Of a DNA stretch of 64,000 bases, positions 1-8,583 are shown one piece after another. Origin of the DNA: Frigoribacterium sp. Leaf415 (GTDB taxonomy: Bacteria; Actinomycetota; Actinomycetes; Actinomycetales; Microbacteriaceae); the NCBI RefSeq assembly GCF_001424645.1, contig NZ_LMQR01000001.1:1-64000 (forward strand), given 5' to 3'. A program made the translations under genes and the position numbers. How positions within the stretch are numbered: position 1 is the first letter of the stretch; each line of letters opens with the position of its first letter. The notes below the pieces were generated by a model. The model was not told the DNA's origin. It did no database searches and saw only the letters and a list, made by a program, of their open reading frames with translations.

Positions 1-151
1 GGCGTCGTCGACGAGGCCGACAAGCTGATCGGGCACCACCGTCCACATCAGCCCCGACGCCGCGTCGCTGCTGAACCAGACCTTCAAGACCGACGCCGTC
101 CAGGACGAGATGCTCGTCGGCGTCGCGAAGATCACCGCCGCCACGGAGTAG
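1..151 (+). CDS. C-terminal fragment of an unidentified protein, with an apparent frameshift
   Basis: Only the 3' end of this gene is in the window. The last 40 codons read in one frame as a plausible C-terminus (ending ...DEMLVGVAKITAATE, then TAG at 149-151). In that frame a stop lies at 26-28. The adjoining frame reads GVVDEADKLIG over the first 33 bases, so the natural reading switches by one base around positions 30-38. This suggests a one-base insertion, real or a sequencing error. The segment HISPDAASLLNQTF faintly recalls the C-terminal strand of secreted repeat proteins of the HtaA kind, but that is too weak to name it. It converges on the NADH dehydrogenase gene across two palindromes. 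Confidence 0.4.
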
Positions 152-211
152 TACCCGTCCGGTCGGCTACCGCCGGCTCGGCCCGCCCGGCCGGCTACCG
201 CCGCCACGGCC

Positions 212-233
212 TGATCCGGTACGTACCGGAACA
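212..233. repeat. Single copy of the GATCCGGTACGTACCGGATC palindrome family
   Basis: The palindrome core CCGGTACGTACCGG is intact and the right end is diverged (GGAACA instead of GGATCA). The same element occurs four times in a regular array at 6913-7024. Both sites lie between convergent genes. Confidence 0.8.
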
Positions 234-239
234 CCCCCG

Positions 240-297
240 AACCCCGTTTCGAACCATGCACCCGCTTTCTTCCGGGTTCATGGTTCGAAACGGGGTT
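240..297. terminator. Long hairpin between convergent genes (25-bp arms)
   Basis: Arms 240-264 and 273-297 are complementary with a single mismatch and enclose an 8-nt loop (ctttcttc). The core TCGAACCATG/CATGGTTCGA resembles the inverted repeat at 52247-52280. It lies between the end of the left-edge gene and the end of the NADH dehydrogenase gene, so a bidirectional terminator role is likely. There is no U-tract. Confidence 0.6.
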
Positions 298-381
298 GTT
301 CGGCGTATGGCAGGAGGGAGCGCGCAGGTCAGGAGGCGCGGTCCGGCGAGACCGCGACGACCCGACCCGGCGGCTCGGCCG

Positions 382-1680
382 CTACTCGACCTTCTCGGTC
401 TGCCACTTCTCGGGTGCGCGGTCACCGTTCGGGCGGACCGGCCGGACGTCGCCCACGATGGGGATCGCCCGCTTCCGCAGCGCCCAGAGGTAGCGGACGA
501 AGAAGTGCGTGAGGGTCGAGAGCCGGTTGCCGTTGCCGAGCAGGCTCGTGATGTGGACGAACACCCACAGCAGCCAGGCGACGGGGCCGGTCATCGTGAA
601 GCCGTTGGGCAGCTGCACCACGGCGGCGTTGGTGCCGACCGTGGCCATGGTGCCCTTGTCGTGGTACTTGAACGGCAGGAGCTTCTTGCCGGCGAGCAGG
701 CGGACGATCTGCTCGCCGATGTGTTCGCCGCCCTGGATCGCGGGCTGGGCGAGCTGCGCGAGAGCCTCGTCGGTCGCGGCGATGTCGCCCGCGGCGAAGA
801 TGCAGTCGAGTCCCTTGACCGTGAGGTCGTCGTTGACCTGGATGCGTCCGCCGTCGGTCTGCGGCACGCCCCACGACGCGACCTCGGCGTGCGCGGCGAC
901 GCCGGTGGCCCAGATGACGAGCTCGGCCGGGATGAACTCGCCGTCGGCGGCGACGACGCCGTCGGGTCGGACCTCTTCGACACCCGTGTCGAGCCGAAGG
1001 TCGACGCCGCGCTTGCGCAGCACCTTGGCGGCGTACTTGCGCAGACGGGGGGAGAAGGGCTTGAGCAACTCACCGCTGCGGTGAACGAGGGTGATCGTGA
1101 TGCTCGACGCGTCGATCTCGGGGTAGGCGTCCTTCAACGCCTGGTCGCGCAGTTCGGCCAGCGCGCCGGCCATCTCGACGCCCGTGGCGCCGCCGCCGAC
1201 GATGACGACTCGCACCTCGCCGCTGCCCACAGAGGCCGCCGCGTTCTCGAGCTGCGTGAACAGCTCGTCGCGGATGCGCAGCGCCTGCGAGCGGGAGTAC
1301 ATCGAGTAGGCGTACTCGTAGGCGCCCTTGGTGCCGAAGTAGCTGGTGTTGACGCCGTTGGCGAGGACCAGGGCGTCGTAGGCGATCTCCTCGCCGTCGC
1401 GCAGGGTGATGATGCGCTCGTCGGCCCGGATCGTGGTGAGCAACCCGTGACGGAACTCGGCGTTCGACTGCTTGGACCGCAGGCTGCGCAGGAAGTAGGT
1501 GACGTCGCCGGCGTTGAGGCCACCCGTGGCGACCTGGTACATGAGCGGCTGGAACATGTTGTAGACGTGGCGGTCGATGAGGGTGATGCGGACGTCGGCG
1601 TCTCGCAAGGACCTCATCGCCGCGATGCCGGCGAAGCCGCCGCCGACGATGACGACGTGGGGGCGGGGGTCTGCGGTCAT
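382..1680 (-). CDS. ndh: Type II NADH dehydrogenase (NDH-2)
   Basis: This 432-aa flavoprotein is expected to transfer electrons from NADH to menaquinone at the inner face of the membrane without pumping protons. An FAD-binding Rossmann motif sits at the N-terminus (VVIVGGGFAGIAA). A second dinucleotide fold for NADH lies mid-protein (VVIVGGGATGVEMAGALAEL), followed by the ATGV and AAGDIAA flavin-contact motifs. The hydrophobic C-terminal stretch (VAWLLWVFVHITSLLG) suits membrane attachment. I placed the start at the ATG beginning MTADPRPH, preceded by an AGGAG ribosome site. An upstream in-frame extension of about 55 residues is low-complexity and unlike the family. The gene is divergent from the MarR regulator. 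Confidence 0.93.
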   Translation of the reverse strand: MTADPRPHVVIVGGGFAGIAAMRSLRDADVRITLIDRHVYNMFQPLMYQVATGGLNAGDVTYFLRSLRSKQSNAEFRHGLLTTIRADERIITLRDGEEIAYDALVLANGVNTSYFGTKGAYEYAYSMYSRSQALRIRDELFTQLENAAASVGSGEVRVVIVGGGATGVEMAGALAELRDQALKDAYPEIDASSITITLVHRSGELLKPFSPRLRKYAAKVLRKRGVDLRLDTGVEEVRPDGVVAADGEFIPAELVIWATGVAAHAEVASWGVPQTDGGRIQVNDDLTVKGLDCIFAAGDIAATDEALAQLAQPAIQGGEHIGEQIVRLLAGKKLLPFKYHDKGTMATVGTNAAVVQLPNGFTMTGPVAWLLWVFVHITSLLGNGNRLSTLTHFFVRYLWALRKRAIPIVGDVRPVRPNGDRAPEKWQTEKVE

Positions 1681-1867
1681 GGGGGTTGCTCCTGCGGTGT
1701 CGATCGTGTCGTCGGATCGTCGTCGACCCCGGTTGGCCGGACCCGAGCGGCGAGTCCGCGGCGAGTTTACTCGCCTCGAGAGGCCGTCCGTACCTCCGAG
1801 ATCGATGCTCCTCGCCCCGGCTGGGGGTCTTGTCGGGACGCCCATCAGATGTTACGTTCATCGAACT

Positions 1868-1882
1868 ACTCGCTGATCGAGT
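1868..1882. promoter_or_regulatory. Palindrome in the ndh/marR divergent promoter
   Basis: ACTCG-CTGAT-CGAGT is a perfect 5-bp inverted repeat in the 280-bp divergent intergenic region. A MarR dimer commonly binds such a site next to its own gene. This is inferred from position and symmetry only. Confidence 0.35.
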
Positions 1883-1960
1883 TGCTTGTCGTCCAAGTGA
1901 CACGTGCCCCCGACGGCACGCCGACCCCGATCGCAGTGGCCCCGAACCCCCGGAGACCCC

Positions 1961-2449
1961 ATGACCCCCGCAACCCGGACGTCCACGTCCGCCGAACCCA
2001 CCCGCGACGCCCCCACCGAGCCGCAGTCCGGTGACGTCGCCGCCGTGCTCATCGCACTTCAGCACCTGCGGTCGCAGATCGCGTTCGTCAACGACCAGAT
2101 GGCCAAACGCATCGGCGTCGGCGCGACCGACTTCCTCGCCCTGGTGCACCTCTCGGTGCAGGGCGACACCGCGCCGAAGAAGGTCGGCGAGGCGCTGGGG
2201 CTCTCGTCGGGGGCGATGACGGCCCTCGCCGACCGCCTCGAGGCGGGCGGTCTCGTGACCAGGCTGCAGCACCCCACCGACCGTCGCAGCTTCGTCCTCG
2301 CCCTGACCGACGAGGGGGCGCGGGGCGTCAACGACGCCGGCGCCACCTACGGCCGGGCCGTGCAGGAGGCGCTGCCCGCGTCCCGCAGGCCCGTCGCCGA
2401 GGCGGTCTTCCGCGACCTGGGCGACGCGCTGCGGGCACTGGCCTGGTGA
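1961..2449 (+). CDS. MarR family transcriptional regulator
   Basis: This 162-aa winged-helix regulator has the recognition segment KKVGEALGLSSGAMTALADRLEAGGLV, followed by the wing HPTDRRSFVLALTDEG. The DRR and LT-xxG signatures are typical of the MarR family. The ATG at 1961 has GGAG nine bases upstream. The preceding in-frame ATG at 1904 would add a low-complexity leader. About 25 N-terminal residues (TSTSAEPT...) precede the dimerisation helices. The ligand and targets are unknown. The divergent ndh gene and the palindrome between them suggest autoregulation or redox control, but that is inference. Confidence 0.85.
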   Translation: MTPATRTSTSAEPTRDAPTEPQSGDVAAVLIALQHLRSQIAFVNDQMAKRIGVGATDFLALVHLSVQGDTAPKKVGEALGLSSGAMTALADRLEAGGLVTRLQHPTDRRSFVLALTDEGARGVNDAGATYGRAVQEALPASRRPVAEAVFRDLGDALRALAW

Positions 2450-2547
2450 CGGCGACCGCCACCGCGCCTCCTGGTCACGGGGTCGGGTGGGGGCGGAGGG
2501 TCCGACGGTCTCGGCCCTGCCGTGCGACGACCCGCTAGGGTCGGCTC

Positions 2548-2817
2548 GTGAGACTCTCGGTGACCTGGACGGCAGGCGACGCGCAGCACGGCATGCAGGT
2601 GCATGACGACCGCCTCGTCTACGTCCTTCGCGACACCGCCGGGCGGCCCACGACCCGCGAGATCCCGGCCGACTCGCTCTCCACCGTCGACTACTCGACC
2701 GTCGGCGACCGGCCCGTCATCACGCTGAACGAGCACGACGGCACGAGCACGTCGTTCCCGTGCCCCCGCAAGATCGCCCGGGTGCTCTACCCGGCGATCA
2801 AGTGGCTCACCGTCTGA
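2548..2817 (+). CDS. Small conserved hypothetical protein
   Basis: This 89-aa soluble protein has no signal peptide or membrane segment and no motif I can name. The sequence starts MRLSVTWTAGDAQHGMQVHDD and looks like an all-beta fold with charged loops. It starts with GTG. A TAGGGT -10-like box (2536-2541) lies exactly 6 nt before the GTG and there is no convincing Shine-Dalgarno site, so a leaderless mRNA is likely. Third-position GC is high through the frame, supporting a real gene. It ends 9 bp before the end of the convergent membrane-protein gene. Confidence 0.65.
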   Translation: MRLSVTWTAGDAQHGMQVHDDRLVYVLRDTAGRPTTREIPADSLSTVDYSTVGDRPVITLNEHDGTSTSFPCPRKIARVLYPAIKWLTV

Positions 2818-2826
2818 CGGTCGCCT

Positions 2827-3090
2827 CTACGAGGTGCGCTCGAGGTCGGTGACGTGGGAGCGTCGGCGGATCGCGACCTCGCGCCTCCGGGCTCTGACCG
2901 CCCCGCGGAAGCCGACCTCGGCGACGATCGCGCCCGCGATCATCAGCGAGAAGCCGGCGAGACCGGTGGGCAGGCCGAACATCGTCGGGGCGTTCCAGTC
3001 GAAGGTGAACGCCAGCACGGCCAGGCCGATCGCCACGAGGGCGAAACCGGCGACCGACAGGCAGACGCGGCGGGCTCTCGGTGCACTCAT
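2827..3090 (-). CDS. Small two-helix membrane protein
   Basis: The 87-residue protein has two hydrophobic segments (about residues 10-28 and 37-58) separated by the loop DWNAPTMFGLPTG. A basic C-terminal tail rich in Arg follows (RARRREVAIRRRS). Positively charged residues at both ends suggest that both termini are cytoplasmic. A TACGCT box lies 6 nt upstream of the ATG (3097-3102), again a leaderless arrangement. No function is recognised. Confidence 0.65.
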   Translation of the reverse strand: MSAPRARRVCLSVAGFALVAIGLAVLAFTFDWNAPTMFGLPTGLAGFSLMIAGAIVAEVGFRGAVRARRREVAIRRRSHVTDLERTS

Positions 3091-3205
3091 CCGGCCAGCG
3101 TAGGCAACACCTGCCGTCCGGCAACGGCGTTCTCAGGGGACGCGGATCGTTCTGCCGCGTAGCCCTCAGCCTGTCCCGCGGCTCGGCGGGTTCACAGGAA
3201 GCAGA

Positions 3206-3232
3206 ATTGCACTCTGGCGCTCAAAGTGCAAT
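3206..3232. promoter_or_regulatory. Probable TetR operator (ATTGCACT-N11-AGTGCAAT)
   Basis: Perfect 8-bp inverted repeats with an 11-bp spacer lie about 70 bp upstream of the TetR start. Size and position fit autorepression of the regulator-exporter operon. The regulated gene pair is inferred from synteny. Confidence 0.6.
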
Positions 3233-3303
3233 CATCGTCTTCGGCCACGAGGCCTCCGGCGACGTCGCCGATCACACGGAGCGACGAGACGAGGAGGCGC
3301 GCG

Positions 3304-5761
<2,458 letters not shown>

Positions 5762-5773
5762 CCGGTCCCGAGG

Positions 5774-5833
5774 ACACCGTCGAGTGGACGGGACACCGCG
5801 TTCTGCGACGGTGCCCTGTCCACTCGACGGTGT
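5774..5833. terminator. 25-bp-arm hairpin downstream of the exporter
   Basis: Arms 5774-5798 and 5809-5833 match with two mismatches around a 10-nt loop. The element sits between the exporter and the convergent 50-codon ORF. It has no U-tract. Confidence 0.6.
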
Positions 5834-5887
5834 TCTGCGTTCGGGCAGGGGCAGGAGCGGGCGCCGACGCGGGCGCGGGGCGCCGGG

Positions 5888-6040
5888 TCAGACGGCGGCG
5901 GGACCCTGGGCGGGCAGGGTCGCGGCCGCGGTCGAGGTGCGGGCGGGGGCGGACGCGAGTCGCGCCTCCTGGGCGGTGTCCCAGACGACGCCGTCGACGT
6001 CGTCCTCGCGCAGGCGCGTGGGGGTGTTGTGGGTGCTCAT
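5888..6040 (-). CDS. Small acidic/Ala-rich peptide of 50 aa
   Basis: The peptide begins MSTHNTPTRLREDDVDGVVW and ends in an Ala/Pro-rich tail. The ATG at 6040 is preceded by GAGGAGA at good spacing (start of a strong ribosome site). Downstream is the convergent exporter terminator. There is no cysteine, signal sequence or membrane segment. It resembles no family I know. The good ribosome site and coding-like third positions argue that it is translated, but conservation is needed to be sure. Confidence 0.45.
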   Translation of the reverse strand: MSTHNTPTRLREDDVDGVVWDTAQEARLASAPARTSTAAATLPAQGPAAV

Positions 6041-6215
6041 GGATGTCTCCTCGGGCGGGCCGTCGGGTCGGACGCGTCAGACGATGGTGCGGCACGGTGG
6101 GGTCGTGCCGCGGCCCCCAGTTCGTGGGCTGTCGATCGATCACCGTAGCCGATCGGCACGAGGTGTCGCGACCGGCGATCGAGGACCGGCACCGCGCCTC
6201 CTCGTGGCCGTTCCC

Positions 6216-6255
6216 TAGGATCGTGCGCATGAGTGCGCGAGGCGGAGTCCGGTGA
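6216..6255 (+). promoter_or_regulatory. Leaderless 8-codon mini-ORF coupled to the GNAT gene
   Basis: A TAGGAT -10 box (6216-6221) is 7 nt before ATG 6229. That ATG opens an ORF of eight codons (MSARGGVR), and its TGA overlaps the GTG start of the acetyltransferase as GTGA (6252-6255). The arrangement suggests translation begins on a leaderless end and re-initiates at the GTG. A GGCGGAG sequence inside the mini-ORF could act as the ribosome site. Confidence 0.45.
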
Positions 6256-6821
6256 TCCACGACGTGCGGCTGGCCGGTGACGGCGTGCGGCTCGACCCGC
6301 TCGGGGTCGCCGACGCGGCCGCTCTCTGGCCGCTGACCGACGACGCGCTGTGGGCGGGCATGGTGACGCCGCGTCCGGCGAGCGTCGAGGCGTACGCCGA
6401 GCACGTGGAGGCGCAGGTCGCGAACCCGACGACCCTCGCGTTCACGGTGCGTGGCGCGGACGACGGCGAGGTGCGGGGCACGACGACGCTGTACGACCTC
6501 GTCCCGGCGCAGGGGCGGGTCGAGATCGGCAGCACCTGGTACGCCCGTGCGTTCTGGGGCGGACGGACGAACCCGGCGACGAAGCTGCTGCTGCTCGGGC
6601 ACGCGTTCGACACCCTCGGGCTGAACCGGGTCGCGCTGCGCTGCGACGCCCGCAACCTGCGGAGCGCTGCGGCGATCCGCCGGTTGGGCGCCGTGCCCGA
6701 GGGGGTGCTCCGGTCGCACCGGGTCGCCGCCGACGGCACCGTGGGCGACACGGCCTACTTCTCGATCGTGCGTGGCGAATGGCCCGACGTGCGGGCCGGT
6801 CTGGAGGCGCGGCTCGCCTGA
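6252..6821 (+). CDS. GNAT family N-acetyltransferase (RimJ/RimL-like)
   Basis: The 189-aa enzyme would transfer an acetyl group from acetyl-CoA to an amine, perhaps a protein N-terminus or small molecule. The RimJ/RimL-type core is visible: VRLDPLGVADAAALWPL at the start, the beta-strand GRVEIGSTWYARAFWGGRTNPATKLLLLGHAF (a variant acetyl-CoA loop), and LNRVALRCDARNLRSAAAIRRLGAVPEGVLRSH. The last two elements are the hallmark of this subfamily. The start is GTG, coupled to the mini-ORF described above. It converges on a membrane-protein gene across the palindrome array. Confidence 0.82.
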   Translation: MIHDVRLAGDGVRLDPLGVADAAALWPLTDDALWAGMVTPRPASVEAYAEHVEAQVANPTTLAFTVRGADDGEVRGTTTLYDLVPAQGRVEIGSTWYARAFWGGRTNPATKLLLLGHAFDTLGLNRVALRCDARNLRSAAAIRRLGAVPEGVLRSHRVAADGTVGDTAYFSIVRGEWPDVRAGLEARLA

Positions 6822-6912
6822 GCGGGTGGGTCGCGTGCCCGTGCTCGTGCCTGTGTTCGTGCCCGCGTCGTGCCTGTGCTCGCGCTCGCCCGCGGGGCTT
6901 CCTCTCTTCTTC

Positions 6913-7024
6913 TGATCCGGTACGTACCGGATCAAGGCAGGGTGATCCGATACGTACCGGATGAGGGACCGATGATCCGGTACGTACCGGATCAGGCCGG
7001 GGTGATCCGGTACGTACCGGATCA
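6913..7024. repeat. Array of four 22-bp palindromes at exact 30-bp period
   Basis: Copies begin at 6913, 6943, 6973 and 7003. Copies 1, 3 and 4 contain the perfect palindrome GATCCGGTACGTACCGGATC flanked by T and A. Copy 2 has two changes (GATCCGATACGTACCGGATG). The 8-bp spacers differ (aggcaggg, gggaccga, ggccgggg). A fifth, single copy lies at 212-233. The 30-bp period is just under three helical turns, so all copies face nearly the same side of the DNA. Confidence 0.95.
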
Positions 7025-7060
7025 AGCGCAGGGTGAACGACTGTCCGCGACGGTGACTGT

Positions 7061-7107
7061 GACGGCCACGGCCACGGCCACGGCGATGGCGATGGCGATG
7101 GCGACGG
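7061..7107. repeat. Hexanucleotide tandem repeats (GGCCAC)n and (GGCGAT)n
   Basis: Three ACGGCC-type units run into three GGCGAT units. Such runs are prone to slippage. They lie in non-coding sequence after the palindrome array. Confidence 0.8.
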
Positions 7108-7156
7108 TTACCGGGAGTGCGGCCGCTTCGTACGCGGCGCGTGTCCGTCGGGGACG

Positions 7157-7753
7157 TCAGTCGCGGATGGCCGGGGAGGCGACTCGGAGCGCCTCGAAGA
7201 GCTCGTCGGCGACGAGGTGCGCCTCGTTCGACATCAGCGTGATCGGGGCGCCGCCGTCGACGTCGACCATCACCCAGCGGCCGCCGCGGCGGCGCCGGCG
7301 TTCGTCGACCGGGGTGACACGGACGTCGTGCAGGGCGGTGGCGGGCCACTCCTCGCCCGTCACCCCACGGAGGCGCGAGATCGGGTCGGGCAGGTAGCGC
7401 AACCGCGTCGTCGACAGGGCGAAGCGACCGGGGTAGGCCGCGCCTCCTGTCGGCAGGACCCGGTCGGCGAAGGTGCCCCAGAGGAGGCGCTCGTCCGGCC
7501 CGACCGGGAGTCGTCGCCAGGACGTGATCGCGAAGACGCGCCGGACCTGGCGGACCAGGGCGACGACGTACACGATGATGAGGGCCACCATGACGTACCA
7601 GAGGCCGTCGGGGCCATCGGTCGTAAATTGCCAGGACGACTGGGCGACGAAGAGCACGGTCAGCAGCGCGCCCCAGCCGAGCGTCCACCACTGACCGCCC
7701 CGCAGCTTCTGCTCCGAGCGGCTCCGGGGTGGGTCGGGAACGGCCTTGTCCAT
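7157..7753 (-). CDS. Membrane-anchored hypothetical protein
   Basis: This 198-aa protein has two adjacent transmembrane helices near the N-terminus (WWTLGWGALLTVLFVAQSSW and LWYVMVALIIVYVVALV). A cytoplasmic domain of about 120 residues follows, reading like a PH-type beta-barrel (GRFALSTTRLRYL, WVMVDVDGGAPITLMSNEAHLVADELFEAL). The ATG at 7753 opens MDKAVPDPPRSRSEQ. Longer upstream reading is not convincing. The divergent neighbour at 7830 has a similar architecture (two helices plus a beta-rich tail), so they may be distant relatives acting together. The function is not recognised. Confidence 0.7.
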   Translation of the reverse strand: MDKAVPDPPRSRSEQKLRGGQWWTLGWGALLTVLFVAQSSWQFTTDGPDGLWYVMVALIIVYVVALVRQVRRVFAITSWRRLPVGPDERLLWGTFADRVLPTGGAAYPGRFALSTTRLRYLPDPISRLRGVTGEEWPATALHDVRVTPVDERRRRRGGRWVMVDVDGGAPITLMSNEAHLVADELFEALRVASPAIRD

Positions 7754-7829
7754 GAGGGATTGTCTACACCAGGGGGTGTGGTGGGCCCACCTCGGGGCCT
7801 CCGGAGCCGCCGGCCGGTACCGTGACCGC

Positions 7830-8432
7830 ATGCCCGACGAGACCTGGGTCGTGTTCGACGACGAGCCGAAGCAGCGCGTGCTGGTGCGGGCGATGCGGGT
7901 GTTCCTGCCGGCGATCGTGATCCTCGGGACGGCCGGTGCCTTCTTCTCTCGAGGCGGCGAGTCGCTGGTCGATCTGTTCGGCCCGATCGCCGTGCCGATC
8001 TCGTTCGTGTTCTGGGCGACCGCCGCCGCGGTCGGGTGGAACGTCGTGCTGTGGCTCAACGCCCCCTTCGCGATCGACCTCGAGGGTCGTCGACTGCGCA
8101 TCCGCCATCGCGTGGTGCCGTTCGACCAGGTCGAGCGGGCCGAGCTCGTGGGACTCAGCGACGGCGACCGGGCCGGCCTCCTGCTCAAGATCGGCCGTCG
8201 TCGGGGGCCCACGGCGTCCGTGCTGCTGCGGGAGCGCTCGACGCCCGTGCTCGACGACGCCCGACGCGACCTGCTGATCGAGGTGATCCGCGCCTCCTCG
8301 ATCGCCCGCCCGGTCAGCCCCCACGACCCGACGGGGACCTTCGGGCGGTTCAACTTCCCGGGGATGCTGGACAAGGACGGGGCCGAGCTGGTCGTCCGCG
8401 ACCCGCCGGCGCCGGGCGAGTCCGCGCCGTGA
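7830..8432 (+). CDS. Membrane-anchored hypothetical protein with PH-like tail
   Basis: The 200-aa product carries two transmembrane helices (FLPAIVILGTAGAFF at about residues 24-38 and VPISFVFWATAAAVGWNVVLWL at about 53-74). A soluble domain follows with the pattern FAIDLEGRRLRIRHRVVPFDQVERAELVG, as in bacterial PH/DUF membrane proteins. A TACCGT box lies 6 nt upstream of the ATG (7818-7823), so the transcript is probably leaderless. It is divergent from 7157-7753 with a 76-bp gap. No catalytic motif is visible. Confidence 0.7.
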   Translation: MPDETWVVFDDEPKQRVLVRAMRVFLPAIVILGTAGAFFSRGGESLVDLFGPIAVPISFVFWATAAAVGWNVVLWLNAPFAIDLEGRRLRIRHRVVPFDQVERAELVGLSDGDRAGLLLKIGRRRGPTASVLLRERSTPVLDDARRDLLIEVIRASSIARPVSPHDPTGTFGRFNFPGMLDKDGAELVVRDPPAPGESAP

Positions 8433-8499
8433 CGGGCCGCCGTCCTGACGTACCGCCGCCCTGACGCACGTCCTCACGAGCCACCCCGCGACGACCTAC

Positions 8500-8559
8500 C
8501 CGCCACGAAGTGAACAGCCCGCCACGAGATGTCGTGGCGGGCTGTTCACTTCGTGGCGG
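8500..8559. terminator. Perfect 28-bp-stem hairpin with a 4-nt loop
   Basis: Arms 8500-8527 and 8532-8559 are exact reverse complements (start CCGCCACGAAGTGAACAG) with loop GATG. The hairpin lies between convergent genes ending at 8432 and 8584. A stem this long and perfect is rare for a simple terminator and may instead be a young repeat element. Confidence 0.7.
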
Positions 8560-8583
8560 CGTGACCGGTCGGTCGGGCTCGGC

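Larger units (their letters stand above)
6822..7156. other. 335-bp gene-free convergent region with repeats
   Basis: No ORF here has coding character. From left to right it holds degenerate GTGC(C/T)(C/T)GTG-like repeats (about 6836-6895), a four-copy palindrome array (6913-7024), and hexanucleotide runs (7061-7107). Both flanking genes end here, so promoters are not expected. Its job is probably termination or a chromosomal repeat element. Confidence 0.7.

Noticed and set aside
256..2034. Long plus-strand ORF (592 aa) over ndh
   Set aside because: It is the antisense frame of the NADH dehydrogenase gene, rich in Arg/Ala/Val without any domain pattern. High GC gives long shadow frames.
6913..7024. 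CRISPR array
   Set aside because: The repeats are perfect palindromes, the spacers only 8 bp, and no cas gene is nearby.
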